Source: Siderastrea siderea (Eukaryota > Cnidaria > Anthozoa > Scleractinia > Rhizangiidae). Taken from it: a stretch of 64,000 bases of DNA. Each line of letters begins with the position of its first letter. Positions within the stretch are counted from its first letter, which is position 1. Shown here piece by piece: positions 1 to 10,982 of this stretch. The notes below the pieces were generated by a model that ran no database searches, was not told the DNA's origin, and was given only the letters and a program-made list of their open reading frames with translations. Position numbers and translations under genes: made by a program. The stretch covers positions 42,424,804 through 42,488,803 of the forward strand of contig OZ034971.1 of the NCBI GenBank assembly GCA_964030785.1, given 5' to 3'.

Positions 1-1129
1 GAAAAGAACTCCCAGTCATTGACATTTTCTGTTTCCTTGTTCATTGTGTGAATTGGTAGGTACGTGGAAAAAATCAGCTGGCTCACTGAGATCAGTTTAA
101 AATTCTCGGCTATTCTGGACCATTTTCCAATTGAGTGGTTTTCTTGAATGGATATTGTTAATTTTGACAACATTGTTATTCAGTCAAGGACTTCAAACAA
201 TAGCTTGCTTGTCCAAAATGCGCCATTTCCAAACTCAATTCAACGAGCAGTTTTCAAACTGAAAGGAATAGTGCTTCCTGTTAACCGATTTTAAAATTAA
301 CAGATTCATTTGCCGCACGTGAAAATTTGGAAGGACGTTAAAATTTTAAAAAAATCGCTCTTGAAAACGGTCTTCAAACCAAAAAAAAAGCGTAATTATT
401 AAGTTTGAAAAAATAGTCTTTCTTCATTTGCATAAACACTACAACCTCGTGGCATGGAAAGCGATTTTGACTTGTCATGAACGGTGAAAACTAAGAATGA
501 ATAAAAATAAATGACAAATAATGTTATGAACGGGTAACAAGAACCAGCGAGATTCAAGAAACACAACACTTTTAATATTGACAAACATGTAAGCTTCTAC
601 ATGAATAGGGCAAACAACGCAACTAGCATTTCGATACAAGTAAACACAGCGGTAAATACAATGTTCATATCTTACGGATCCAGTCGCCACAGTCTCTAAT
701 CCATAAGCGAACTTCAGTTGTCCGAAGACAATGTTCCAACAAAAGTCGAGGAGTCGAGGAAGAGGCATTTAACAAAACAGCGTGAGCGAATCATTGCCAT
801 AACTCTTCACAAGTCCCAAAAACTCTTGGTATTGCACCATAATATCGATTATGACCATATTTGGTCAAAGAAATTGAACTTATAACTACTTCATGTAACA
901 AACTTAAAGTACAACTAATAAAGAAATACCACAGACGATATGACTTACATTCTGTGCAGAATATCAAATAGAAGATGCCTTGAAAAACAATATACGCTAC
1001 ATTCTGTGAACACGTGCAGAAGGCTAACTCAATGTAATCATGTGACCCACTTCATCACCTTATGTAACGCGGCACAAATTGTCCAATAAAAATAAAACAA
1101 AAGAAAATGTCACATCCAAGTTTGTTCAT
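1..1129. other. Non-coding AT-rich stretch
   Basis: I see no coding exon, RNA gene or recognisable repeat here. The short open frames (60-97 codons) have no family resemblance and no splice context. Confidence 0.6.
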
Positions 1130-1345
1130 CAGATTCTAGACCAAACACCATGCCTTCCTCATGTTTACAGAGTTGAAAATCTTCCATTTTCATTCCATGT
1201 TGTTCGTGACAGCCGCTAAGACCAAAGAACTGCGTTAAAAGCCACTACATAGAAGAGATTACCGCGTCTGGATTTTTGCAACCAAATTTTTCTGCCTTCC
1301 ACAGCAGCTCTTCTTTTTCAGTTAAACTGTGTGCCTTTTTTTTTA
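1130..1345 (-). pseudogene. Decayed Crypton/KIAA1958-type tyrosine-recombinase-like fragment
   Basis: One minus-strand frame reads, with one internal stop, a block containing TEKEELLWKAEKFGCKN, then a stop, then WLLTQFFGLSGCHEQHGMKM. This is the layout of the core domain of KIAA1958/QRICH1-like proteins (Crypton-derived tyrosine recombinases), where an 'EE.LW..G..G..NP..L...W' segment precedes 'FGLRGR.EH..MK..DF'. In that family the second R of the GRxEH motif is a catalytic position; here it reads SGCHEQH, so that residue is lost as well. Neither the N-terminal part nor the HxxR...Y half is recognisable nearby. I read this as a fossil fragment, unrelated by direct alignment to the intact recombinase gene at the right edge. 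The family call is from memory of the motif pattern. Confidence 0.45.
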
Positions 1346-4300
1346 CGTTTGCCCATACCGGTTAGGCGAAGCTCCCTGGCTTTTCCCTCTAAAACTTGCT
1401 TGGAACGAGTGGAACTCTCTGTCTGTTATGATGGAATACTTGTATCATTATTCATTTAAATGACCAAAGACCTCAAATTTCATGCTGATGTTGTACCTAG
1501 AAGGGCATGGGTATGAGAGAAATATGGGATTAAGCCATTGACCTGAGGTTGACATGCCATTTTGGTGGAACCAGCTTCGCTCGCTAATAATAATTTGTAC
1601 TGTAAATGGATTGTTTGAGGGTGATATTTTGCCAAAAAAAATGCAATAATAAAACCCTCGGTCTGCACTAGCGGGGGTCATGCTGCGTAACTATGGCAAG
1701 AACATAAACGCTTTCGTGTCAGAGTGGTACAGCCCTTGATTTTGCATACAATTAATCACAGGAAAGTATGTGAAATCCGTGTCCTCTACAAAGGATAGAA
1801 GAGTTCCTCCTTAGAGGGAAGTTCGTATGGCCTTAAAAGTTGACTTAAACATCGCAAAATGCAAAGCAAAATCTTTGAAATCAAGTTATTTGTTTGGGAG
1901 TACTGAAAACATTGTTACCAGAGACACTTGTTCTTTCATTTTGTAGATTCTAATTTACACTACTAGAAGCAACTTTGTGATTTCCTTGTCCATTTTTCCA
2001 TCACATGCAGCAAGTCCAAGTTTCAAATTTTTGTCTTCACCTTTACAACTCGACTTCCTTATTGCTTTTCTTTCCTCAAGCCAGGTTCTGCGATTAAATC
2101 AAAGCTGATGTAGTATCACAGACACCACACGACTAGCTCGACGCCATGTTGAAAGTGATGCAAAATGGAACGTGAAAGGTTCCCGGGGTCAGTTCTTTAC
2201 CCAGAGCTCTTCTACATGTAGCTGAAGGCACCTGGGAATGAAAATAGTAGTTTAGTTAGTAGCTTTGTTCTACCCTTGTAATGAAATGTATTCCTTTTTT
2301 AATGGTGAATGTATGAAACTAGAAACTAGGATCAGGCACCTGAACTGGTCTAATGAGAGTGATTTTCTCTCCTTTGTCTTCTCTCGACTACTTCACTTAA
2401 GGATACTCTTGCTAGTAGCTCCTTTCCTTTGACATCATTTGAAAGTCTCTTATGAATTTCATTCCTTGAAATTGGACTGTCCCCTGTCATATCATCACAT
2501 AAGCGAGGCACCACTTTTGCCTAGTCCTCAATGAAATGCTTTTGTCTTGTAACTCAAATATCGTATGTGGTATAATTTCCCTGGATGCATCTTCTCTGAA
2601 GAAACTTTGTCACTCACTCTCACTGTCACTACATCACTCAGTGCCGCCTGTTCTACTGGCAGAGATATGGCTGTGTCGTTGTGGGTGCCGGGGAACTTCA
2701 ATTCCGCCCTAAGTCCTGTCATAGACCCCTTTATGATCTTCGTTCTTGAGCATTTCGCTTCCTGTGATTTCTTCGTTCACACAGTTGAGGCGGACGCTCT
2801 TTTTCACTATTTCACTCTGGAAGGATTTGCGAATTTTTGCCAACTGTCACGCTGGTCCATGGTACTTTAGATGTACCCTGAGTGTTCTCCTCCCTTTCTT
2901 GTAACTCTCCTTGGTGTGCAACATCTGCATCTTATTCTTGTTTATCTGCTTTAATTAGGTTCTTTCTCAGTTCTTTAGTACAGTCCCCTTCCTTTTTGTT
3001 TCTCATATCTTTGCGAAGTTGTTTTAAATTGTGGTGGAGGAGGAGGGAATAAACTTTCGGTTGAGGAGGAGGGAAAACAAAACTTTGAAAGAGGAAATGA
3101 AGGCTGTGATGAGAAAACTAGGATACTGTTGAGTCATACAGCACCTCGAAATTAATAAGATAGGAAAAACGTATGTCTGTTGCAGTAAAATTTATTTGTG
3201 AAAACTTTATTAAAACAATTTGCTTCAGTGGGTTTGCATAATTTGTAATGTTGTTGAGCCACGCTCGGCTTTAATCGAATTTGAGCGCAAGGAAATGTAA
3301 AGCAAGGCAAAGTATAGGTTTTTGTAACATCATAGAGTAAAAAAGTATAGCAAAAGGCTAATAGATTCGTATCCTATCAGCAGCAGTGATGATAGAGAGC
3401 GGGCAAGTTTGGACCAGTCTTCAACAGTTACACACGCCTTCAGAGCAGTTTGGAAATAATCGATGTTGGTAACAAAAGCTGTTTTACCATAACGCGTTTC
3501 GAATAAACCTAGCGAGAGTAAACTTTTGCAAACTGGAGCAAATTCCACTTGAAAAGAGATAAAGACTATTTGACTTTACATGCAATTTTATTCCGATAAA
3601 CAATGAAGCTTTTGAGAATCAGTGGTTGTAGAAAGCGAGGAAGTTTTTCAAGTGTATTGTTACTTGATCCTATGGTGTAAAAAAAAAAGCACGTGGAACT
3701 CAGTTTTTTACAAATGAATGATTTAGATCGATTTACCTCGACAGTAACAAGGCTTTTTTTAACATCCTATACTACTAACAAAAGACTCCAATCTTTCAAG
3801 CGCAGCTGAACCATCATCTCTCGTTAGATTCACTTCCTTCAGAAACAACAGGTAATTCCCCTGCTGTTTGATGGTCCCTCTATGACCCTGACATTGCCTA
3901 TTCCAAATCGTACGTGACACCTGTTGGTTTTATAATCAGCATTTGATGCATAGCGCTAGATTCCAAGTGCCGATTCTCCTACAGGGGAATCACCAAGTTT
4001 TCTATGTCAGGTAGTTTTGATCAACGCCGCTCATGTCCAAACAGTAAGTGGTGTTTGTTTCCACTCTTTGTGGTTGTTGTGAAATTTTCAAAATCCTTTT
4101 TTGGACTTGTACATATCCTTCCTTGTGCACTTTGATATAACATGTGGAGAGTAAATCCTCCGGCGAACAACTGCTTCAAGCAGTAACCTTTTCTGTACTT
4201 TTATTCTACTGATATGTTTTTTATTTTTTGTAATACCTTATTAACAATTAAGCACACTGAACATTACATAACTTGATTACAAGGCAATATTGCTTAGTTA

Positions 4301-4443
4301 ACAAATAATACATAAATCACATTGAATACATTGATTACATTGAACTGATGACTTATTTTAGAAATTTTGGGACCCGGGGGCACTCAACATTACAAGGCAA
4401 CATTACTAATTTAACAAATTATACATTGAATATATTACTGATA
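1346..4443. other. Long stretch without a supportable gene
   Basis: Small open frames occur (for example a plus-strand 101-codon frame and a 64-codon minus-strand frame overlapping near 2.53-2.87 kb). They resemble nothing I recognise and conflict with each other. Two G/A-rich lines (GGAGGAGG...) near 3.03-3.08 kb are only mildly repetitive. I see no RNA gene and no terminal repeats. Confidence 0.5.
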
Positions 4444-4494
<51 letters not shown>

Positions 4495-4508
4495 CATCAT
4501 TATTATCA
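4444..4508. repeat. (TTA)n microsatellite
   Basis: An almost pure TTA/ATT run of about 55 bp ends in interrupted TCATCATTATTATCATT units. It lies just past the 3' end of the old minus-strand LINE remnant, so on the minus strand it could be that element's microsatellite-like (AAT)n tail. This reading is inference; it may equally be an ordinary microsatellite. Confidence 0.9.
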
Positions 4509-4617
4509 TTTTGAGAGTCTGGGGGGAGTACAAGTGGGGAGGTTTGGAGGAGGTGTATCTTTCCTGAGTTTTATCCAAATTCAACACGATATCCTATCTT
4601 GAGTTTGTTAATGAAAG

Positions 4618-5587
4618 CTGGGATGAGTAGAGCATCTTCATTTAGTTTACATTTGTAAGTGTAGTAGCGCATGGACAATAGAGTATAATTGAATTTCTTG
4701 TTTAAAGTGTTTGGATTGTTTGAAATTCCAAATAGAACTTCTTTGTTCCCGGCGTAAAATTACAATGATTAGTTTCATTGAACCAATGAATAATGTTCTT
4801 CATAAAATGTTTGGAAAATTCGCAATTAATAAACGTATGATCGATCGAATCTGATTCACCACAGTATAAACATTTGTTATCAGTTTTGCTTCCAAAACGG
4901 AAGAGTTCTTTTTTGGTCACTATAATTCTATGTAAGAACTTAAACTGAAATTCTCGTAATTTAGTCTCCTTGCAAGTTGTTCTAACTGAGCTGAAGATTG
5001 TTCTCCAAGTATTTTTTCCATAGGCATTATCTCGTTCCATCTTTTCACGCCAGATTGCTTGTCCATGTAGGTTTTATTGATTAGTAACCAGTAGAAATCT
5101 TTCGATTTCATTTTGGTCAAGTCCAGTTTTACGCCAGATTCTAGACAAAAAGAAGTTGGATCAAGTACAAGGTCGTCTGATTCTGCTGCAAATAGTTTCT
5201 TGTTGATTGATTTAGCAAGGGTAGATGCTTAGGGATGGCATTGATAACCTGATAGAACTGTAAGAAGTTAATCCTTCTTAAACGGTATTTAGTTTGGAAA
5301 TCATTAAAGGATAAGAAACGTTCTTCGGCATCTTAAAGGTCTGTAATTGAAATTATTCATCTGGAGAACCATTCCTTGTTAAAGAAAGGTTTTTCTTCGA
5401 TTAAAATGTCCTTATTATTAAATAAAATTTTCACACATGTTATCATGATTATAAAATGTCTTAAGCTCACTGAAATATAAGAGGATATCCTTGTAAAAGT
5501 TTGGCAGGTTTTCGAATAATTTAACATTGTAATTACAACTCAAAATAAATTCTAAGCCTCCATATCTCTTGAAGAAGTGATCAGGTA
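4618..5587 (-). pseudogene. 3' part of an old LINE ORF2 (zinc-knuckle end)
   Basis: This is the C-terminal part of a Tx1/L1-type LINE ORF2, broken by frameshifts. The minus-strand frame from 5040 to 4702 contains the typical end of these proteins, with a Cys/His knuckle read as CLYCGESDSIDHTFINCEF, and ends in a stop at 4702. Further upstream on the same strand the frame reads VPDHFFKRYGG, the standard 'W..IP..FF...GG' segment of the family. That text continues directly from the interrupted protein on the far side of the inserted LINE (frame ending RLLKEGHQNWKT just right of 10983). The two halves are therefore one element split by the insertion. It is not functional. Confidence 0.85.
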
Positions 5588-5602
5588 CGGTCTTCCAGTT
5601 TT
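5588..5602. repeat. Target-site duplication, left copy (15 bp)
   Basis: The 15 bases CGGTCTTCCAGTTTT occur here and again at 10968-10982, immediately outside the full-length LINE. The old LINE protein reads straight across if one copy and the insert are removed, which confirms target-primed insertion. The last Ts may partly belong to the A-rich tail. Confidence 0.9.
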
Positions 5603-5648
5603 TGTTTTTTTTTGTTTTTTTGTTTTTTTTTGTTTTTTTGTTTTTTTA
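5603..5648 (-). repeat. A-rich 3' tail of the LINE
   Basis: On the minus strand this reads as runs of seven to nine A separated by single C. It is the tail that abuts the left target duplication and fixes the 3' end of the element. Confidence 0.85.
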
Positions 5649-5866
5649 ATTATAAAGTTCCTGTCTTTTCAAACATTACGTTATTTACAGATACAAAAGC
5701 TTTACATTTAAGACGATAAGTATACAAAACAGAAAAGCTGAGGTAAATAGACAACTTCATGACGACTACAAAGACTAATTACGGGAAAAAAAAGAAGCAG
5801 AAAAAAAACAATAATAAAATAAATAAATAAAATAAAATGCCTTACGAAATTTCACCGAAAAGAGAT

Positions 5867-8800
5867 TTAGAGTTGAATTTGAGACTTTGAACTACTTTTT
5901 TCGATAGATATTTTATCTTTTAGGAGGGCTAGGAAGGTTTCGAAGTAGTAGTGTTGTTCATCTTTCGAGGCAGTGTAGATATAATATTTAGCAATAAGTA
6001 CACAGAGGTTTAAGCCAAGTCGTAAAGGAGAGTTAATTGTAAAACCATAGATAATGTTTTTCTCGTGTAACTCAATGGAATCGTCATTTTTGACGTTCCA
6101 CCACGTAGCAAACGTATTCCAGAAAGCCTGAACATTCGTACAAGAGACAAAAAGATGTCTCAGAGTTTGTGTTTGCGTGCATAGGTGACATTTATCATGA
6201 TCCTTGATTTTATCCCTGTAAAGAGTGGAATTGGTTGGTAAAATATGGTGGATAATTTTGAATTGGAAGATAGAAAGTCGAATGTCTTTTGTTACTTTAA
6301 AAGGAATATCGTAGATAGCGCGTATTGTGCTATCGTCCAGGCTCAATTGCCTCATTCTTCTTTCTGCAGTCGGAGTTTCAAACTTTTTGTCTATAAGAAT
6401 TTTGGTAGCCACTTTGCATGACAATTTACCGATATCTATCTTCTGGTTATGATCCGATTTGCGCTGCGCTTCGTCAGCAGAGCTTTTTAGTAAACGGATC
6501 CAACTGGCGGGTATGGCATTACATAAACCACAGTACTTAAGAAATGTTGTTTTGATTTGGAATTTAGTATAGAAATCATTAAATGTTAAGAAGTTGTTTC
6601 CACAGAAGATGTCTTTGATTCGGACGACTCCCGATTCGTGCCATTTTCTATAATACACGGAGAAGCCTTCAATTTTGATAAAAGAGTTGTTCCATATGAT
6701 TTCATTAAATATTTGTTCTTTTGTTTCTGGAGTGTGTTGGTTAATAGTCTGCCAGATGTAAAATACGTCTTTGTAAAAGTCAATTGGAATATCTATTTTA
6801 AGCGATTTTAGGTTATAGTTGCATTCGAATAGGAAAGGTCCTCCTAAATGCTTTATATATGATAACGGTATGTGACTCCAGCATGCATTAAGATTGCTTT
6901 CATGTAATCTTCGTATCCAGGAGACTTTCAAAGCTTTGGTAATAATATCAAAGTCCGGTAGATCTAAGCCACCTTTTGTTTTTGGTCCTATCATTGTCGT
7001 GTGCTTTATTTTAGCAGGTTTACTGTTCCAAACAAAATCGGAAATGATTTGTTTTACCAAGACTGGAAAGTTTGGCGGAAAAGACAGCATTGATGTGTTA
7101 TAGATGAGTTTCGATAGCCCGAGGGTTTTGAGGATAGTTATTCGGCCATACAAAGTGAGGTTTCTTGGAAGCCATATGTTAAGTATGCTTTTCATTGAAG
7201 TCAATTTTTGTTCAAAGTTTTTCTTGTAAGAGACTTCCTCGTTGTAGGTAAAGTCAATACCAAGGGAATTTATCGGTTTTGAGGGCCAAGTAATATCTAA
7301 AGGAGCTTCAGGGTTGTGTCTGAGAGCACCTAGCCACATTGCTTCGGTTTTAGATTTGTTGACTTCTAGTCCTGAAGAGAGCTGAAAAGCGTTCAGTATC
7401 TCAAACAGTTTTTCAGCTGAGGTTATGTCGGAAACGAAGGCAGTCGTGTCATCAGCATATTGCGAAATTTTAAATTCCTTATCATGAATTTTAATACCTT
7501 TGATATATTGATTGTTTCTGATGGCATTGGCTAGGATTTCAGCGCAGAGGACAAAGAGGATACCTGATAGCGGGCATCCCTGTCTTACGCCTCTTTGCAA
7601 ATGGAAAAATTCCGACGCGTAGCCATTATTAACGACACAACTGGAGATGTCGGTGTAGAAGGTTTTTACCCACTTTTGAATGTAAGGTCCAAAGTTAAAC
7701 GACTGCAAGGTTTTGTTTAAGAAGTTCCAATCGAGCGAGTCAAAAGCTTTTTTGAAATCGATGAAAATGGCGAGGCCGGGAATGTTTTCTAGGGATGTTA
7801 CTTTCATTATATCTTGTATAAGTCTGATGTTTTGTCCGATATATCGCCCTTGGATATACCCTGTTTGATCGTCGTTTATGATTTTTGGGAGAACTTTAGA
7901 TAGTCTGCTAGCTACTGCTTTAGCTGCTATTTTATAGTCTATATTGAGAAGGGATATCGGCCTCCAATTTTCCAAGTAGAGTCTATTTTTTCGTTTCTTT
8001 GGCACTACTTTAATAATGCCTTGTTTTTGGGTTATATTTAGCTTTCCGTGCGTGAAAGCATAATCGAAACTTGAAACCATCTCATCGCCTAGTAGTGGCC
8101 AGAAGTGTAGATAAAATTCTACTGAAAGGCCGTCGCTTCCAGGGCATTTGTTCTTTGCGCACTCTTTTAATGTTTTAAAACATTCTTCTTTCGTTAGGGG
8201 TTTTTCAAGATCGGTTTGTTCAGCGTCGCTTAGACGAATATGTTTTGCATCATCGAAGAAAGTTTTATCATACGACCTATCGGTTGGTACGGCGGTGTAA
8301 AGATCCGTATAAAATTTTTTTTGGCATTTTAAGATCTCGTTCGCTTGTGTTATTTCTTGATCATCTTGCGTTTTGAGTCTTGCAATAAAGGAATTGGAAT
8401 GTTGCCTTTTTTCTAAATTCAGGAAATATTTCGTATTTTTTTCGCCATGCTCGTGCCATCGGGTTCTACTTCTGATAATAGCACCATTAGTTCTATACTC
8501 CGCGATTTTGTTTAATTCTGATCGAAGTCGATAGAGTTCTATGATATTTTCTTTCGATCTGTTCGTTTCTAAGATTTTCATTAAGCGCTCTATGCGACCC
8601 GAGAGCTCTTTTTCAATGTTTCTGCGTTCTCTGTTTTTTCTTTTAGAGTACTGAACGCAGAAACCCCTTATTTCCATTTTGATCATGTCCCAAGCAAGGC
8701 CTTTGTCTGAAAGATAACTATACTTGTCTTTGAATTGGGGAATTTTTTCTGAAAGTTGGTCAATAAAGTTGTTGTCTTTAAGAAGAGAGTTGTTAATTTT

Positions 8801-9562
8801 CCAGAAACCGGGGCCTCTTCGAACATAGTCTTGGGACTGGATTGTCAGGGTGATAGCAGAGTGATCTGTTAAAGTAGAGTTTTTGATGTTCGTGTCTAAA
8901 GCGAGAGGTTTAAGATCTTCAGAAACCATCCAGTAGTCCAATCTGCATTGTACTTTGAAAGCTTTGTCTCGCCATGTAAATTGTTGTTGATTAGGGTGTT
9001 GGCACCTCCAGACATCAAGGAGTTTCAAAGAACTGCATAAATTTCTAATTTCACTAATTACGTTATTCTTCTTGTTTACGTCGGATCCGCCAATTTTATC
9101 GCAAGGTGTTAACGCGCAATTGAAATCGCCGCCGACAATCATTTTGTGATCTGAGCGATGTTTAAGAATATTGAGTAAATTGGAGTAAAAATCTTTTTGA
9201 TCAGTGTTATTGTTAGGACTGTAGATGTTGCACAGCTGAAATTCAGTATCATGAACAGTTGCTTTGAGTAATAAGAATCTGCCATTCTCGTCTGCGATGA
9301 TGTCATCTACATGAATGGGTAATTTAGGATTGAATAAAATCATTGTTCCTCTGGAGTGATTTGTACCGTGGCTGTAATAAACATCACCTCCCCATTCCGA
9401 TTTCCAAACAGTTTCAACGCTTTTTGTGGAATACGTTTCTTGCAAAAAAATTATGTCGAATTTGTTGTTATGAAGCCATCGAAAAAGCTGCCTCCTTTTA
9501 CGCGTTTGGTTTATACCTCTGACATTTAACGAGCAAAAATTAGCTACAAAAGGAGTTGTCAT
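5867..9562 (-). CDS. LINE ORF2: endonuclease-reverse transcriptase
   Basis: A 1231-residue protein that nicks target DNA and copies the element's RNA there. An APE-type endonuclease fills about residues 8-240: N13 in SLNVRG, E42 in LQET, GGDFN at 144-148, and the catalytic TDHS at about 232-235. The reverse transcriptase spans about 440-800, with the NWRPISLLN block, IDFKKAFDSL at about 601 and the catalytic YADD at 702-705. The C-terminus carries the CHLC...H...C knuckle usual for L1/Tx1 ORF2. The length is normal for a complete protein and there are no stops or frameshifts. It starts at an ATG one base after the stop of a small upstream frame; the SLNVRG motif at position 11 supports this start. 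On a LINE transcript, ORF2 is typically translated poorly after ORF1. Confidence 0.95.
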   Translation of the reverse strand: MTTPFVANFCSLNVRGINQTRKRRQLFRWLHNNKFDIIFLQETYSTKSVETVWKSEWGGDVYYSHGTNHSRGTMILFNPKLPIHVDDIIADENGRFLLLKATVHDTEFQLCNIYSPNNNTDQKDFYSNLLNILKHRSDHKMIVGGDFNCALTPCDKIGGSDVNKKNNVISEIRNLCSSLKLLDVWRCQHPNQQQFTWRDKAFKVQCRLDYWMVSEDLKPLALDTNIKNSTLTDHSAITLTIQSQDYVRRGPGFWKINNSLLKDNNFIDQLSEKIPQFKDKYSYLSDKGLAWDMIKMEIRGFCVQYSKRKNRERRNIEKELSGRIERLMKILETNRSKENIIELYRLRSELNKIAEYRTNGAIIRSRTRWHEHGEKNTKYFLNLEKRQHSNSFIARLKTQDDQEITQANEILKCQKKFYTDLYTAVPTDRSYDKTFFDDAKHIRLSDAEQTDLEKPLTKEECFKTLKECAKNKCPGSDGLSVEFYLHFWPLLGDEMVSSFDYAFTHGKLNITQKQGIIKVVPKKRKNRLYLENWRPISLLNIDYKIAAKAVASRLSKVLPKIINDDQTGYIQGRYIGQNIRLIQDIMKVTSLENIPGLAIFIDFKKAFDSLDWNFLNKTLQSFNFGPYIQKWVKTFYTDISSCVVNNGYASEFFHLQRGVRQGCPLSGILFVLCAEILANAIRNNQYIKGIKIHDKEFKISQYADDTTAFVSDITSAEKLFEILNAFQLSSGLEVNKSKTEAMWLGALRHNPEAPLDITWPSKPINSLGIDFTYNEEVSYKKNFEQKLTSMKSILNIWLPRNLTLYGRITILKTLGLSKLIYNTSMLSFPPNFPVLVKQIISDFVWNSKPAKIKHTTMIGPKTKGGLDLPDFDIITKALKVSWIRRLHESNLNACWSHIPLSYIKHLGGPFLFECNYNLKSLKIDIPIDFYKDVFYIWQTINQHTPETKEQIFNEIIWNNSFIKIEGFSVYYRKWHESGVVRIKDIFCGNNFLTFNDFYTKFQIKTTFLKYCGLCNAIPASWIRLLKSSADEAQRKSDHNQKIDIGKLSCKVATKILIDKKFETPTAERRMRQLSLDDSTIRAIYDIPFKVTKDIRLSIFQFKIIHHILPTNSTLYRDKIKDHDKCHLCTQTQTLRHLFVSCTNVQAFWNTFATWWNVKNDDSIELHEKNIIYGFTINSPLRLGLNLCVLIAKYYIYTASKDEQHYYFETFLALLKDKISIEKSSSKSQIQL

Positions 9563-9563
9563 T

Positions 9564-9848
9564 TCAGATCCTAAAAGGTGATACCACTATGAAATTAACT
9601 GCATGATCAGAACAATAAGCTCCTAAGGCAATTAGCATTAGACTTTGAAAATAGATTATTACTACTTCGATTCCGGTCGATTTATCCACTTTTCGCCTCA
9701 AAAAAAGCTGAGATGCGTTTGTAAATAAGGCGAGAACATAAAACAAGTAAATCATAGATAAACATATATAAAATACGAGGTAGAGCATGCCAGAAAGGTA
9801 ATAGTTTTTGTAGAAGGGAAATAAATAAATAAAGCAGTTAATAAACAA
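9564..9848 (-). CDS. Small hydrophobic frame between LINE ORF1 and ORF2 (94 codons)
   Basis: This open frame fills most of the 346-base gap between ORF1 and ORF2. It is strongly hydrophobic at its start (FINCFIYLFPFYKNYYLSGM, then another Leu/Tyr/Phe-rich stretch to about residue 45). Its TGA stop lies one base upstream of the ORF2 ATG (order TGA-A-ATG), an arrangement that could permit termination-reinitiation. I do not recognise it as any protein family. AT-rich inter-ORF DNA readily yields such frames, so coding status is doubtful. Confidence 0.2.
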   Translation of the reverse strand: MFINCFIYLFPFYKNYYLSGMLYLVFYICLSMIYLFYVLALFTNASQLFLRRKVDKSTGIEVVIIYFQSLMLIALGAYCSDHAVNFIVVSPFRI

Positions 9849-9908
9849 ACCCTAGTTTTATACGGCCGAGACCGCTGCCTCCGCTCAAAATCTGTTTCAT
9901 AGCAAAAT

Positions 9909-10871
9909 TCATCTAAAATCCTCAAGGTCTTCTTCGGAGAGGATCCTTATCGGTCGATCATCAGGCGAGCACTTCACAAAAATCTTTCCGTCCAGTGTCC
10001 AAACGCTAGTAAAGATTTTAGTTTTCTTCATTTGGGACGCCTTGTCAACAATGTGCCTTCTGTATGATGTAAGGTTTTCGTTAATGAAAATTCCTTCCCG
10101 CGCTTCGATCGCAGATGCATAGGACTCAAAGATGTCGGATACTTTGACATTTCTTAGCTTAGTCCTTTCCTTGTATAATTTTGCCTTCGTCTTATGGCTG
10201 CAAAATTTCGCGATGATTGGTCTACATCCCTTCTTGGCTCGCTGTAATTTGTGTGAAATCTCTATCTCTTCAGGCTTTATGGCGACGTTAATCGCGCTAG
10301 CGACTTTGAGGACAACGCTTTCCGGGTCAGTGTAAAGGTTCTCTGGTATTCCATGGATTTCCAAAGAGTTTTTACGTGTGTACTGTTCTAATGCGTCGAA
10401 TTCGTCCCACATTTTTTGGGAATCGTCGATCTGCTCGTCTAACAAACTGTTCGTTTGTTTTAACTTCTTTTTCGTGTCGTCTAGCTCTTTTTTGAGGGAA
10501 GTGTTTGCCGTGGAAGCTTTCTCCAGCTTGCTTTTGATTTCCTGCAGCTCTTGGTCATAGAACGCGAACGAGTTTTTTAGGTCTGTGAGTTCCTGTTTTA
10601 GTTCTTTATTTTCTCTCGAGATGCTCGCTACTGTAGTCTGGATGTTAACGAGGAGGTTCTTTATATCGCGTAGACTGGGCTCTTGTTCTTCGAAGGAAAT
10701 GGTGTTTTCATCTTCGGTTTGTTCCACGCGTTCGTCTTGGTCCGCCATGTTGGATTTTTTGGCGCAACTCGCTTCATCCTCGACAGACCCACGGTCGCCT
10801 CTTTTATGCTTTCCCGACGTGGCCATTGCTGTCTCAGACATCCTGTAATGTCTTTCTTTGAAACTAGGCAC
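9909..10871 (-). CDS. LINE ORF1: RNA-binding chaperone-like protein
   Basis: A 320-residue ORF1 protein of the L1 type (transposase_22-like layout). Residues 1-60 are charged and low-complexity. Residues about 65-165 form a long heptad-rich coiled coil (EEQEPSLRDIKNLLVNIQTT onward, with repeated Leu/Ile spacing), expected to trimerise the protein. From about 165 follows a non-canonical RRM-like domain, beginning LEQYTRKNSLEIHGIPENL and running to about 255. The last 60 residues resemble the C-terminal domain, with FVKCSPDDRPIRI near the end. In related elements this protein binds the element RNA and is needed for retrotransposition. It lies upstream of ORF2 on the same transcript and is uninterrupted. 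The first ATG is used; an ATG ten codons further in is a possible alternative. Confidence 0.92.
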   Translation of the reverse strand: MPSFKERHYRMSETAMATSGKHKRGDRGSVEDEASCAKKSNMADQDERVEQTEDENTISFEEQEPSLRDIKNLLVNIQTTVASISRENKELKQELTDLKNSFAFYDQELQEIKSKLEKASTANTSLKKELDDTKKKLKQTNSLLDEQIDDSQKMWDEFDALEQYTRKNSLEIHGIPENLYTDPESVVLKVASAINVAIKPEEIEISHKLQRAKKGCRPIIAKFCSHKTKAKLYKERTKLRNVKVSDIFESYASAIEAREGIFINENLTSYRRHIVDKASQMKKTKIFTSVWTLDGKIFVKCSPDDRPIRILSEEDLEDFR

Positions 10872-10967
10872 TTTTTACCTTAGTTAGCCGAGCGGAGGAA
10901 GCCGCATTTAGCTTAGCTTTGAAACATGCGACTGGTTCGGGCGAGGCCGCGCATGCTCTTCGCTCTT

Positions 10968-10982
10968 CGGTCTTCCAGTTTT
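10968..10982. repeat. Target-site duplication, right copy (15 bp)
   Basis: Second copy of the 15-bp duplication described at 5588-5602. It marks the 5' boundary of the inserted LINE. Confidence 0.9.

Larger units (their letters stand above)
5603..10967 (-). mobile_element. Full-length Tx1/L1-type LINE, apparently intact
   Basis: A 5.37-kb non-LTR retrotransposon lies on the minus strand. It is bounded by a 15-bp target duplication and has a short 5' UTR (about 96 bp), ORF1 (320 aa), ORF2 (1231 aa), a 3' UTR of about 220 bp and an A-rich tail made of A7-9 blocks separated by C. Both ORFs are uninterrupted, unlike every other retroelement in the window. The target was an older relative of the same broad LINE class, interrupted in its ORF2. 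Open frames plus a clean duplication suggest a recent insertion. Whether it is active cannot be told from sequence alone. Confidence 0.92.

Noticed and set aside
2528..2870. Overlapping 64- and 101-codon frames on opposite strands
   Set aside because: No recognisable domain, no splice sites or initiation context, and the two strands compete; most likely chance frames.
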